From the NCBI GenBank assembly GCA_022575985.1, contig JAKSXM010000040.1, positions 17,192,001 through 17,256,000 of the forward strand: a stretch of 64,000 nt of DNA. Direction: 5' to 3'. Origin of the DNA: Anagrus nilaparvatae. Its lineage: Eukaryota; Arthropoda; Insecta; Hymenoptera; Mymaridae. Below, one piece after another: positions 21,692 through 34,074 of this stretch (positions within the stretch are counted from its first letter, which is position 1; each line of letters opens with the position of its first letter). The notes under the pieces were generated by a model. That model was not told where the DNA came from. It worked only from the letters and a program-made list of their open reading frames with translations, and did not search any database. A program made the position numbers and the translations under genes.

Positions 21692-24670
21692 CTTATTAAT
21701 TTAATAAGGTTTATCGAACTGGGGATCATTTGGATTTCCTATATGGCTTATCGAAACTAAAATTATATTGGAATATCGAACAGGCAACCAATGTATCGAA
21801 AATTGATAATTGGTTTGCTACTGGCCTACCGATAGAAATTAGCTAATTTCAATTGACTGACAAAATTTCAAAGAAGTGGTTTTACCGTTAAAATTAGTCT
21901 AAAAACTAAGTTTAAGCTCTCTGAAACATAAATGGTATTTGGTCTCTCGTTAAATTAATAAAAAGATGTGGTTTATCGTTAAATTTTAAAAAAATTATAG
22001 ATCAATCCCACAAAAACGTGAAAATTTTGGACTTTGTTATTAGACGTTTTTGGAACCTAAGCAGTTAAATTTATGAAATGTTAGACTAAATTCATCCCAA
22101 TGCAGCTAATTTTATTAAATTTAACCAAAAATTATAGTTAAAAAAATCAAATGTTAAAAATTTGGAACTTTTAATCGTTCTAAAAATTTTTGTGAAATTT
22201 TGAATTCGATGAAATTTGAAGTAATTAGGACTAAATTCTTCCTTAATTCGAAGCTTTAATTAATTTAAAATAGTTGTACTAAGTTAAGATAGCTTAAAAT
22301 GGTCCAAAATTTGAGTTAAAGGTATAAAATCCAAAATTGAATGGCTCCTGTTGTACGTATAAAAATTACATATTACAGTTCAAATTAAATAAAACGTTTT
22401 GATTTATGAAATTATGTTATTTTGATTATAATCTAGCTAAAATCACTAAAACTAAACAATAAATTTATTTAGGAGGGTTTAATGTTAGAATTTAAGACTT
22501 TTTGCCCGTTCAGAAATTTCAATAAAATTTTGAAATACGAAATATTAAGAATAAATAACGTTAAAAGCTACTTTATATTAAGATTCTAAAATTATTTAAT
22601 AAGTAAAATAGTACAAACAAGTTTAAATTAGCCTTCAAGCATGCGGAACAAAATTCGAGTACTTAAAGTACAAAATATTTTAGTAAAATTTTAAAATAAG
22701 GCAAATTTTGGATATTATAACTTAAAAACTTCTTTAACTTGGGTTTAGGAACTTTATTAGGAAGTTAGAAACAATAAAAACAATTTGGTTTGGCTTATAT
22801 GTGAGAAACTACAAATTTTAGCTCTTGCGATGATCCTAAACTTGGAAAATAGCTTCTCCTGGAGTTCCGCTGCTTGCTAAAATACATTAAAAAATTCTCC
22901 AAGTTCTGCAGAATATTAATATACTAAGTATTCTGCAAAACTTGGACATACATTTAAGTCAGCACAGGGAAAAACCTAAATTAGCGGGTCCCTTTTCTAG
23001 GATTTTAGAGCTAACTTATTTATATAGAAAGTAACTTACACTCAAGACAAACACAAAACATGCAAGAGGAGAGAATTTGCAATACAATTAAATTATTACA
23101 GAAGTTATTGTAAATTCTTTCCCACAAAACAAAAACTTAACATGAACACTGTCATTTTAATAACACATAAATTACACAAAACACCAAATTTACACACAGA
23201 AATTCACACTCCACAATTGGGGAAATAAAAAATTTATAAATTACATTAATAAAAGGGAGAATTCTATTCAATTATTTATTTAAAAATTAAATAAATAATT
23301 GAATTCATGTTGTCATGTAAAGCTGTTATTACAGCAATAACAATCCCGGGATTATAGTCCCCATAATAAAATTGTGATTGCGAGTTACAATGCAGGTTTT
23401 AAAAATTAAGTAAAAACCCAGTCAACACAGCGTGTACCGTATATGCCCATTCTGATTTAGGTCTTAAAATTTAAGTTAGAAATAGTACTCAAAATTAAAA
23501 TTTGTGTTAAACATAAGTTAATGAGTGCTAATTTTGGCTTGCCGCACGGACCAGAGGATGTCTGCGGGATTTTGGTTTAACCATTATTATTTAGATCCTC
23601 AGATAGAATATCGTTAAGTTAAGTTAGGTAATGGCGATTATTGTCAAAAAACGAAATTAAAATTATAATTCATAATTAATTTTGTCCAGATCAGCTTTAG
23701 GCGACCCCTAGTGGCTGAAAACATGGTTTACCGTTAAATTAGCTTTAAAATTAACCCCAGCGGCTTAAAATAAAATCTAAGTAAATTTTGTTGCTATTTT
23801 AACTAAAATAGCACGCCGCGACTTAAAACTAGTAAAAATAAAAACTTTAGAATAAAATGAGAATAAAATTATGGAATATCGTTAAATTATTAATTATTAT
23901 ATTATATAAACATGCATTTTCTTGAAATTTTTAGTATTAGTTTTTTTTTTGTTTTTCTATAATTGCACTCTCTGCCGTTTAAATAACCTTAAATTAGAGT
24001 AAATTGAATACGGATTTATTTTATTAAGGATTATCGCATAAAATAATAAAATTTCAATTAATTATTTAAACAAATGGTAGAAATCATGGTTAATCGATAA
24101 CAAATAAAACAAATTTACACTCTCGTTATTAAAAATTATTGTCACAAAATATAAATTTTGGTTTATCGATAAATAAACAAAAGAAAAACATATTGTATTA
24201 TCGTTAATTAAAACTTATAGTCACAAAATGTTAATTTTGGTTTCTCGTTAATTATATAAAATAAGACATTTTCTATGCAAATTTAGGATCATAAAATGTA
24301 GGAAATTTTGGATTTACCGTTATATTAAACATAAAAATTAGTAAATTTTGGTAGTTTATAAGGATTTTTAAGTTAAGTAAGTTTTTTTGTGAATTTTAGG
24401 AACTCCGACGTTAAACTTATGAGTTCCCCCCTCTCTCCTGTCGTATTTACGAGCTGTGCTAGTCGGATTTAGGCTGCGTAAGTATTAGCGTTGCGTTATG
24501 CCCAAAAGGGGTTTCTAAAAACCTTGTCACGAATCGGGACGTGACTGGCGCCTTGGGTAAATTTTAAATTTACAGGAAAGTCTACATCTTGGCATGACGT
24601 AACTGTAGGAAACGCGAAATGGAATTCTGGACAATTATGTCTAGCGTTTTAAAGATTATCAAGTTATTAT
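21692..24670. repeat. AT-rich region with a degenerate recurring motif, no gene
   Basis: The motif ttggtttaycgttaaatta recurs with variations near 21890, 21945, 21970, 23725, 23870, 24085, 24165, 24240 and 24315. Between 24080 and 24350 it is spaced about 75 bp and alternates with gtcacaaaatg. This looks like an old tandem or dispersed repeat that has diverged. A perfect 17-bp-stem hairpin lies at 23266-23304. From 24430 the sequence becomes GC-richer, with no frame. No host gene is visible. Confidence 0.5.
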
Positions 24671-25029
24671 TTTCGTTTTAGGGCAGTGTATTCTCTCGTT
24701 GCCGCCACAACAAGTATAATTACATCACACTTATTGGTTTTTCACCTGTTGTGCTCAAGGCTTTCTCTTAAAAAAGTGAAGTTTTACTTTAAAAGTATTA
24801 CTGCAGCTCAAGAAGAAAAAAAAAACTATTTCCTAACATCTATAGTGCATGATTTTTCTTTTTTTTATGTTGAATTGATTTACTACACGTTTATCATTGA
24901 ATTATTTATTTTGTTGTCAGGTGCATTAAATCTTGTGGAACAATTAGAAATCTATCTTAATTAACCATTTAGCAGTCTTTATCTTCAGATAATAAAACTA
25001 ATGATTGAAATATTACTTTCAACCACAAG

Positions 25030-26484
25030 ATGTCTCTGAGCACAGTTAATTCCAAACAAAAAAAGAGAACATATACTCTATGCCGAGTATGCAATACCAA
25101 AGGGGTTAAAGGCAGCCCAATGGTTACCTGCAACAATTGCACAATGCAGGTCCACTCAAATAATAGCTGTGCACAATTACTCAACACTGACAGTAAGCAG
25201 TACATATGCACTTTATGTAAAACAAAACAACGTCGTAGTAATCAACATGCTACAACAAACAATGTGCAACGCACCGCCCATATAAATACACCTTCTGCTG
25301 CTACATCTCAGTCAAGTAGGCAGAGCTTAGGGCGTGGCTCTCATAAACTTACTCTAGCCTTCTCTACAGTCAAGCCTCCGTTACAAAAATCTACAGTGCT
25401 GCCTGGTCATGAAGATTTAGCAGTCAATGTACAAGGCCTCAAAGCACACATTAATAAACTAAATATAGCAATTTAAGACCTAGAAATTATGTGCGCAAAC
25501 AACACCACAGCTATTACTGTTATCAAACAAGAAAATCAGAGACTTCTTGGCATTATAACGGAAGCGCAACTGGAATATCGCACCTCACATTCTTCGCATT
25601 CAACATCAACATCAACACCATCACGTAGTGCACTATCCAGTAGCAGACAAAGCAGTATTACTAATTCATATGATATTGACCATAACAAATTTAATAATAA
25701 TAATAATAATTTACTTAATAATAAAAATTGTACTAACACTCTTGTTCATTTTAATACAAATCATTGCAATACAATTACTCCTAGTAACATTAACCTTAGT
25801 GATAAAAATGCTAGTCAAAACTAACTTAATAATAAGCATAGTATTAATTTTAGTAACAATGATAATAAACTTAATAATGGTTTCACATCTCAAAATATTA
25901 GCACAAATTCTATCATTAATCATCCACATACATCAATTTTCAACGCAAACTCTGTAACTTCTGCACATGAATGTACAGTAGAGAGACGGGAATTATTCGT
26001 ACCAGGGTTCATGAAAATTGATAACATTACAAACATGCATTGCATGTCCTTCGCTATACTAAAATCTTTATTCCCCTCTCTTGACTCTACTGACATTTGC
26101 GGAGTTCGTGAAGCTTGTCCCAAACCATCCTCAAATCATTCTGAAAATCCCAGAAATAGTAGATTTACATCGATGATTGTTCATCTCAGAACACCACAAT
26201 TGGTGTCAATGATTATGTCAGCTCGTAAATCATTCAAAAATAACTACTTTTCAACGAACAACATTGATTTGGGTCTGCTAAACTCGGAACTTGCCAGTGC
26301 ATTCCCAAACAGTCGAGTATTTATGAATGAAGTACTTTCAATGCAGGATCGCTTATCTTACATTTCAATTAAAGAGACTGCTAAAAACTGGGATTTAAAT
26401 ATGTTTGGCACTGCTCTGGCAGGTTTTTGGTTCTCTGGGACAATAACTTTAATTCTCACTCGGTACGTACAGCATCTGACCTAA
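25030..26484 (+). pseudogene. Element B ORF1: PHD-like finger plus RRM-like domain, two nonsense codons
   Basis: The start at 25030 gives LCRVCNTKGV, VTCNNC, QVHSNNSCAQL and ICTLC, a PHD-like Cys/His pattern. A Ser/Thr- and Asn-rich linker follows. From about 25990 comes a domain resembling the RRM-like part of such ORF1 proteins: LFVPGFMKIDNITN, SMIVHLRTPQLVSMIMSARK, VFMNEVLSMQDR. TAA codons at 25474-25476 and 25822-25824 interrupt, but the frame is the same throughout. The expected role is binding the element RNA. The AT-rich linker has Asn repeats from taa/aat runs. Confidence 0.7.
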
Positions 26485-26559
26485 CTGCCATCACAGAATC
26501 TTTAGGTGTCTTAAGACCAGGCCCATATATTAACTATTCCAATATAACAAAAATTGACT

Positions 26560-28613
26560 GACAACTAAAATCTCGCCCTTCTTCAACTTCAAAGGGCTTA
26601 AAAATTGGCTTCTTGAATGCTGCGTCATTAAAAAAACATATATGGGAACTCAGACAACATCTAATTGACACTCCTTATGATATTTTTGGCATTGCTGAAA
26701 CTAGATTAGGTTCGAAAGTCAATGACAATATCATTCAGGTAGCTTGTTATAGCGTAGTAAGGCAGGATCGTAATGTTAGGGGAGGTGGTATTCTTCTTTA
26801 TATCAAAGAACACCTCAAGGCAAAAATATTATATACATCGAATACTGAACAATCAAGTAAGCCCTTGAAGCCAGAATATATTTTCTGTTCAGTTTGGGAA
26901 GGTGCATCAGCCCCTACCCTAATTGTTCTGGTATATTGCCCCCCTGACGTCTCAATTAGGTCTGATAGACGTCTCTTTCGACTTTTACGTTCAACGTCGC
27001 CTGACTTTAGTCACAAGGCCATAATCGGTAACTGGAACTCTGACATGCTATCCCCCAGCGACTTAGACACTCGTTTTGTTACCAACATAATGGACGAGCT
27101 TTCACTCAAATTAATCAACACTGGTCCCTCACATCATACTACTAGGTTGTTAAGATCCTTAGATACAAATGATGAATCGATTGACATTGAAAATTCACCT
27201 CTAAGCAATTTATTGGCAGACTCTGACACATTTTTAAATAATATTGACAATTGAAATGACAACACAAGTTTAACAGAAGACACTGCTACTAAAGACACCT
27301 AGATAGACACAATTTTCACGGACTCTTTTGATTCTGTCATTAGCTATAATAGATATTCACCATCTTTTCCCAGCAGACATGACATAATCACAGTGACTCT
27401 TGATATTTTCTATCCATCATAAAGTAATGAAAACCATCTCTACAGGTGCATTAATAAAATCTCACCAAATGACATTAACTCTTTAATAAGCACTCAAGAT
27501 TGGACAATCTTCACTGACGACAAAAATTTTGACGTGGAACAGGAACTGGACAAACTTACGGAGAATCTACAAACAGCAATTAACTATTTAGCACCTGAGA
27601 AACAACTTAAACCTAAAAAAGCTTTATATCCTTGGGTCGACACTAACTTAAAATTACTAATTTTTAAACGAGACGCAACACGCAGACGTTACGAGAGAAC
27701 AGGTTCTCGACAGTTATTAGATAATTATTTAACCCTAGCTGACTTGACTGAGAGGAAATCTGAGATTGCGCAAAATGCATACATGCACAATCGCATAAAT
27801 AATTCCTTGGACAATAACAAAAATTTCTGGAGTGATATGCGTAACCTGGGACTTATTCCTAAACCCAGCGACGCTTTACATGGGTTCTTACCAGATGAGC
27901 TCAATAATTATTTTTCTGGCATATCTTTCTCTCACTAAGAAGACACATCAACATCTCATAATTTAGTTCTATCTGCCTCTCCAGACGGCTTTATGTTCAA
28001 GGAAATTACAGTAAATGATGTCATCCTAGAAGTCTCTCATTTTCAGTCACAGGCAACAGGTTATGGTATCCCACAGAGCATAGTTGCGAAAGCTCTTCTA
28101 ACAATAGCAATCTACTTAACTAAGATATTTAACTCATCCTTAATAAATGGAGTCTTTCTAGAATCTTGGAAAAAATAACGTATCTTAGCTCTAAAAAAAG
28201 TTTCCACACCATCTTCAGTTTCAGACTTCAGGCCTATTGCCTTATTATGTTTTCTGTCAAAGGTCTTGGAAAAGTTAGCTCATGACCAGGTGGTCAGTTA
28301 TCTAACAAAATCAAAGATCCTTGATGATTATCAAACTGGCTTCAGAAATCATCACTCAACACAGTCAGCTCTATTGAAATTAACTGATGATATTCGTCTA
28401 GCCAAGGAAAAGAAACTGGTCACATTGTTACTTCAGATTGACTTTTCCAAGGCTTTTGACAACGTATCTCCATCCTTATTGCTATCAAAATTGCAAAACA
28501 TTGGCTTCTCAAAATCTGCTTTAAAGTGGTTCTGGTCATATCTCTGTGGTCGCTCGATGTGTGTTTTCTCAAAGCAAATAACTTCATCTCCACGTAACAT
28601 AAAAATTGGATAA
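26560..28613 (+). pseudogene. Element B ORF2, first part: endonuclease and RT up to the Penelope-like insertion
   Basis: The endonuclease begins GLKIGFLNAASLKKHIWEL and includes FGIAETRLGS, RGGGILLYI, IIGNWNSDML (usually GDFN) and SRHDIITVTL. RT motifs follow: QATGYGIPQSI, DFRPIALLCFLSK, YQTGFRNHHSTQSALL, LLQIDFSKAFDNVSP and SPRNIKIG, where the sequence is cut. In-frame stops stand near 27252, 27300, 27419, 27936 and 28176, yet one reading frame serves the whole 2 kb. GNW instead of GDF and the lack of a clean initiator also show decay. Confidence 0.8.
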
Positions 28614-28718
28614 TAAAAGATTTTTACTTCTGTGTTATGAATTTAATTCTAAATAATTATATTGAAACGATCTTAACAGACAAGGTGTAAATAAAGTTAA
28701 TCAATTATTTGAATTTTG

Positions 28719-28760
28719 CTCGACGTTTCGGTTGAAACCTTCAACCCTCATTCAGGAGCT
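28719..28760 (-). other. Hammerhead-like motif in the Penelope-like terminal sequence, left copy
   Basis: On the minus strand: gctcctgaatgagg, a 7-bp hairpin (ggttgaa/ttcaacc) and gaaacgtcgagc. The order CTGA, stem, GAAAC, GTC is that of the type I hammerhead ribozymes known in Penelope-like terminal repeats. The first core strand has an extra base against CUGANGA, so activity is doubtful. Confidence 0.5.
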
Positions 28761-29370
28761 ATAATTTATTATAATAAATTAATATTTACAATGTTTTTGT
28801 ATAATTTATTCATTTTTCACATACCTTAATTTTTATATAGAAATTATTTACAATGATGATAACAGTAATAAATTGTAATTGCACGAATTTTTTAATTTAA
28901 CTTTGTAACAACATATAGTAAAATTATTTTAAATATTTTTAATTATATACATTTTTTAGTTGATTATACATCAACAGTATTCAAATATAAATTTTAGTAC
29001 AATATTTTAATATTTAAAATTAGTCAACAACAATATATTATCTTAGAAAGACTATTAGTATTATAACAATGACTAGCAGAAAAATTATGAACTGTTTGTT
29101 TATATAATATGTATAGTATAAAGGTGATTTTACAAGTATTTAGAGTATAAAGGCTGGTATACAAGTATATTAGGTATATCTGTAACTTTGACAAAAAAGT
29201 AACTTTGACGATTAAAGTAACTTTCACATATAAGTTAATGATATTTATTAAACTTATTGAAAAGATTTATCAAAAATGGATAGTATTTGAAACAAAATTT
29301 CGAAAAATGAAAAATTTTTTTAATTTTTTAATTTAAAAACTATTTATTTAAAATTAATGTTGGAAATATT

Positions 29371-31428
29371 TTAATGTGAGAAATTAATACAGCAAGTGTA
29401 TACTATTGGTTCAAAGGACTTAGGAAAGTTGTTTAAATCTGTCATTGTGTTTAGGGCTAGTTTTTTGAGTTTTTTAATATAAAACATTTCTGCTATGTTT
29501 CTTTTATTTAAATTTTTTTCATTATGTAGTATTTGTACATTTTCCCAATCGAAATCATGATTTTCTTGTAACTGATGTTTAGTTATAACATTATGTGATT
29601 CAGGTTTAAGATTTTTGTTGTTTTTATGTTCTGAACATCTTTTCAAAAGTCTCATAGTTTGGCCAACATAAGATTTATTACAAATTTTGCAATTAATTTT
29701 GTAAACTACATTTTTGTTGCTGAATTTTGCTAGCTTATCTTTTTGTAATTTTATAATAGAATTCATTTTAAAAGGGGTTCTGTAAACAGGTTCTGTGTCA
29801 ATATTATAGTTTTTCTTTAATATTTTTTGAAATTTTTTTGTAAATTTTCCTAAATGTGGTAATATGAAAGTATTTTTAAAATCAAAGGAAGTACTATTAT
29901 TAGAATCATTATTATTGCTATTATTTATATTTTTATATTGATAATATTTGTGTTTTATTTGTTTGTTTATAAATGAGATGGGGTAATTGTTAAGAAGTAA
30001 ATCTCTTTTTAGAGCTGTAATATTTTTTTGGTGAAACTGAGGGTCAGATAATTTATAAACTTTGTCTATGAGACTTTTGACAATACCTATTTTTTCTCCT
30101 ATAGGGTGTGATGATAAATAATTCACATATCTACCTGAGAAAGATTCTTTTTTATACAGATCAATGTTAATGGAATTGTCTTGATTTTTTATGATCTTCA
30201 TGTCTAAGAAACTGATCTAGTTGATACCTATTTTTTCTCCTTCTTTTTCACAAGGGAAATTAAGTCGTTCATGGATGTTATTCAAATATTTAAGTAGTAA
30301 AGGAAGTTTATTTTTCATAATTATGATAAATGAATCATCCACATATCTACCATAAAAATTGATGGATTTTTTATACCTTTGAAGAAAAATTTCCTCAATA
30401 TCCTGTACTACAAAATCTGCTATAATAGGTGATATAGATAGACCCATTGGAAGATCGTTGATTTTTTGGTAGAATTTGTCCTTGAATTTGAAATATAAGG
30501 AGTGTATAAGTACTTCAAAACCATTGATGAATTCTGATAGTGGCATATTGGTGTATTTTTTTATTTCATTCCATATTTTTTTAATGCTATTAATAGCTAA
30601 CTCTTTAGGAATACTGGGAAACATTGCCACCACATCTAATGAAGCCATTATATGATTATCTGGTATAGTAATATTTTTAATTTTGTTTTTGAAGTCAAGG
30701 CTGTTTTTAATGACATGAGACGGTCTTGGAATAGCACTAGTTAGTATTTCATGATAAAAATCAGAAAGTTCTTCCAATGGAGAGTCTATACATGGAATGA
30801 TTAATCTGGCTGGTTTGTCTTGTTTATATAATTTTATAATTCCATACGCTCTAGGGTATCTATTGGTACCATGGGTATTAAATAAATTTTTATTGTATTT
30901 GGCATCTCTCCATTTTTAACTGAGCATGTAAATTCTGTTTTTTACCATGTAAGATGGGTCTTTGGGTAATTTTGTAGTGGAGTAAATTATTTCTTTATAG
31001 GTTAAATTGTCATTTAGATGCTTGTAAACTTTGATGATATAGTCCTGTTTGTTAAGAACAACAGTAGCTCTGGTTTTGTCAGATTGTGTGAAAATAAGGT
31101 CTGGATTATCTTTTAGTAATTGCTTTGCGTGAATATATTTTTCAGCTAATAGTTTATCTTGATTATCAATTTTAAACTTATATGATAAATAATTTCTGCT
31201 ACTATTAATTACTATATTTCTAAAACTTTCTCTTGATTCTTCAGGTACTTTGTAAATATTATTTTCAACATTTTTGATAAATTCTAGAATATGTGTTTTT
31301 TTGTTGACAAAATACTGGCTACTGAAGTTTTCACCTAACGTAAGTAGATCTTGCATGTGATTGTCTATATGTTGATTAGATAGATTTACAAACCATGGGT
31401 CATTATTGTAATTATAATTTTTGTCCAT
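29371..31428 (-). pseudogene. Penelope-like reverse transcriptase with GIY-YIG endonuclease, two nonsense codons
   Basis: One minus-strand frame of about 686 codons, broken only by a TAA near 30916 and a TAG near 30214. The order is an N-terminal helical region, TQSDKTRATVVLNKQDY, PRAYGIIKLYKQDKPARLII, MASLDVVAMFPSIPKEL with the first catalytic Asp, NDLPMGLSISPIIADF, the catalytic FYGRYVDDSFIII, SFLDMKIIK, and a C-terminal VYKINCKICNKSYVGQT with RCSEHKNN, the GIY-YIG endonuclease. This fusion is diagnostic of Penelope-like elements. The 5' end is cut at the junction with the inverted copy, so the true start may be lost. Confidence 0.85.
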
Positions 31429-31429
31429 G

Positions 31430-31968
31430 GATTCTAATAATAGTACTTCCTTTGATTTTAAAAATACTTTCATATTACCACATTTAGGAAAATTTACAAA
31501 AAAATTTCAAAAAATATTAAAGAAAAACTATAATATTGACACAGAACCTGTTTACAGAACCGCTTTTAAAATGAATTCTATTATAAAATTACAAAAAGAT
31601 AAGCTAGCTAAATTCAGCAACAAAAATTTAGTTTACAAAATTGCAAAATTTGTAATAAATCTTATGTTGGCCAAACTATGAGACTTTTGAAAACCAGATG
31701 TTCAGAACATAAAAACAACAAAAATCTTAAACCTGAATCACACAATGTTATAACTAAACATCAGTTACAAGAAAATCATGATTTCGATTGGGAAAATGTA
31801 CAAATACTACATAACGAAAAAAATTTAAATAAAAGAAACATAGCAGAAATGTTTTATACTAAAAAACTCAAAAAACTAGCCCTAAACACAATGACAGATT
31901 TAAACAACTTTCCTAAGTCTTATAAACCAATATTATACACTTGCTCATTTATTAATTTCTCACATTAA
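31430..31968 (+). pseudogene. Truncated second Penelope-like copy: GIY-YIG C-terminus only
   Basis: It reads NSTSFDFKNTFILPHLGKF in the plus direction, close to the same stretch of the minus-strand copy. A small deletion at about 31640-31655 changes KINCKICNKSYVGQT to a frameshifted form. The frame recovers at 31678 (MRLLKTRCSEHKNN, with one inserted codon) and ends at 31968. It cannot make a full protein. Confidence 0.85.
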
Positions 31969-32578
31969 AATATTTCTAACATTAATTTTAAATAAATAGT
32001 TTTTAAATTAAAAAATTAAAAAAATTTTATATTTTTCAAAATTTTGTTTCAACTACTATCCATTTTTGATAAATCTTTTCAATAAGTTTAATAAATATCA
32101 TTAACTTATATGTGAAAGTTACTTTAATCGTCAAAGTTACTTTTTTGTCAAAGTTACAGATATACCTAATATACTTGTATACCAGCCTTTATACTCTAAA
32201 TACTTGTAAAATCACCTTTATACTATACATATTATATAAGCAAACAGTTCATAATTTTTCTGCTAGTCATTGTTATAATACTAATAGTCTTTCTAAGATA
32301 ATATATTGTTGTTGACTAATTTTAAATATTAAAATATTGTACTAAAATTTATATTTGAATACTGTTGATGTATAATCAACTAAAAAATGTATATAATTAA
32401 AAATATTTAAAATAATTTTACTATATGTTGTTACAAAGTTAAATTAAAAAATTCGTGCAATTACAATCTATTACTGTTATCATCATTGTAAATAATTTCT
32501 ATATAAAAATTAAGATATGTGAAAAATGAATAAATTATACAAAAACATTAAAATATTAATTTAGTATAATAAATTATA

Positions 32579-32620
32579 GCTCCTGAATAAGGGTTGAAGG
32601 TTTCAACCGAAACGTCGAGC
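32579..32620 (+). other. Hammerhead-like motif in the Penelope-like terminal sequence, right copy
   Basis: gctcctgaataaggg, the same 7-bp stem and gaaacgtcgagc. It is the inverse of 28719-28760 with one core base different (aataa for aatga), so it is further from a functional hammerhead core. Confidence 0.5.
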
Positions 32621-32668
32621 AAAAATCAAATAATTGATTAAACTTATTTACACCTTGTCTGTTAAGAT

Positions 32669-33607
32669 CAAGGTTCGGTACTTGGGCCATTACTATTTTG
32701 CATTTATAAGGATGATTTACGGCTAGTTTTAGATGATACGACATTGAGATTACTATACGCGGACGACTTGCTGATTTATGTTCAAGTTCCACTAGACAAT
32801 ATTCGACAAGGTGTCCACCAACTTTCCAAAGAAGCTCTAAAAATATTAGCTTTGGCTGAACATAACCATCTATCTATAAATAGCAACAAGACTAAAGCGA
32901 TTTTCTTCGGTACCTCTCATTTGGTTAGTCAATTTAAAAAATTAAATATCACTAATATCACTATTAATAATAACGGTGACACTGTTTCTTTTGTTGACGA
33001 CGTTCTTAGTCTTGGTGTTATTTTAGACTGTACTCTGTCATGGAAAAAGCAGGTCAATTATGTGTCAAAAAAGGTAAACGGGGCATTATATGGGTTGCAT
33101 TTCATCAAATCGTGCACCTCGCAAGCTCTAAGACGTAGACTAGTTGAATCTTTAATTATCCCTCACCTAGACTATTGTGCTGTGGTATATGCAGATATGT
33201 CATCTGTACTGCGTTCTCAACTTCAAAGGCTTGCCAACACAAGCATAAGATACATTTACGAAATTAGGCGTGATGAGCACATAACCCCGTATCGGAAAAA
33301 ATTAGGATGGATGCGTACTGACGCCAGACGTGACTTTTTTGCAATGCTAATTATGTACAGAATAGTGAGAATGAAAGTACCTCCTCTCCTACTTCCATTT
33401 TTCAAGCCCTACACCACTGATAAACCTATTAGAGAACCACGCAAAGATTTAAATATCCCCACCATGCTGACTGACTCAGGAAAGAATTCTTTCCAAGTCA
33501 AGTATGCAAGCTTGTGGAACTCATTACCTCCATGCTATCGTTCATTGCCATCATTTTCACAGTTCAAAAATAAATTAAAACTATACTTCACGAACATACA
33601 ATGCTAA
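32669..33607 (+). pseudogene. Element B ORF2, second part: RT catalytic core to C-terminus
   Basis: It starts QGSVLGPLLFCIYKDDLR, then the catalytic LLYADDLLIYV at about 32755, the thumb (SLGVILDCTLSWKKQV, YVSKKVNGALYGLHFI, PHLDYCAVVYADM) and the C-terminal domain ending ASLWNSLPPCYRSLPSF. The frame is open for 313 codons. Together with 26560-28613 it forms an EN-RT protein of about 1000 residues typical for this group. It is unusable because of the upstream stops and the Penelope-like insertion. Confidence 0.85.
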
Positions 33608-34074
33608 TATATAGGTTTCAGATTGTGAGTCCATAATTATTAATTATTTTGTCAATTTTCTTTATTTGGTATTTTCCACAGATTACAAAACAGTATTATT
33701 ATCACTAATCAATCAATTAATACAAAAAAAAAAAAAAAAAATTAAGAATTATTGTATTTATTAACTAATTTACTTGAAATATTTACTTATATCAATGTTG
33801 ACTATTTTTTTATAATATTTACTATTGTTGACTAATTTTTAATGAAATTTATTGTATATTTATATTTATTTACTTTAATTATTATAATAATTTGACTACA
33901 TATGTAAGAACAAGAGTGCACTATATTTTCAATTCTTAAATAAATTTAATAATAATAATAATAATAAAGATAATTTTTAGCACTTTTTTCAAAACCTTTT
34001 TCAAAGGAGTTAATCGAGGGAAGGAATCGTATTGATGTAGGGAGAGAGTTCCAGCTTTTTACTCCTAGTACATT
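33608..34074. other. 3' UTR of element B, (AAT)n tail and short unique spacer
   Basis: The sequence is AT-rich with A18 at 33723-33740. The (AAT)n tail ends at 33967. The following 107 bp, up to the next element fragment, has no feature. Confidence 0.6.

Larger units (their letters stand above)
28614..32668. mobile_element. Penelope-like element: one long copy and one truncated copy, tail to tail outward
   Basis: The minus-strand copy (28670-31430) holds RT and GIY-YIG. A plus-strand copy (31430-32668) holds only the GIY-YIG end and 3' UTR. Their 3' UTRs (28670-29370 and 31969-32668) are about 700-bp inverted repeats of very high identity. A 67-residue stop-free stretch at 29024-29227 reads identically in 32112-32315. 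The 5' ends join at about 31430. Such inverted, partly truncated pairs with shared terminal sequence are typical of Penelope-like insertions. A few bases of target, about two codons, seem to be missing at the insertion point. Confidence 0.85.
24676..33967 (+). mobile_element. Non-LTR retrotransposon B (Jockey/CR1-type), split by a Penelope-like insertion
   Basis: ORF1 at 25030-26484 and ORF2 (26560-28613, resuming 32669-33607) lie in one orientation, with a 3' end in (AAT)n at 33947-33967. The 5' boundary is uncertain; the GC-richer sequence from about 24676 is likely 5' UTR. The interruption 28614-32668 lies exactly between KIG and QGSVLGP of the RT domain. ORF1 and ORF2 carry seven in-frame stops but no frameshift that I can see. 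Its C-terminal domain is related to the fragment at 34075-35047. Confidence 0.85.

Noticed and set aside
24546..24552. tggcgcc, like an LTR-retrotransposon primer-binding site
   Set aside because: No LTR ends, no second LTR and no Gag or Pol downstream; a 7-bp match alone is not enough.
24686..24964. 92-codon frame before element B ORF1
   Set aside because: Hydrophobic low-complexity translation in what is probably the 5' UTR of element B; no start context or motif.
29024..29227. 67-codon frame found identically at 32112-32315
   Set aside because: It lies in the AT-rich 3' UTR arms of the Penelope-like element; the identity reflects the inverted repeat, not a conserved protein.
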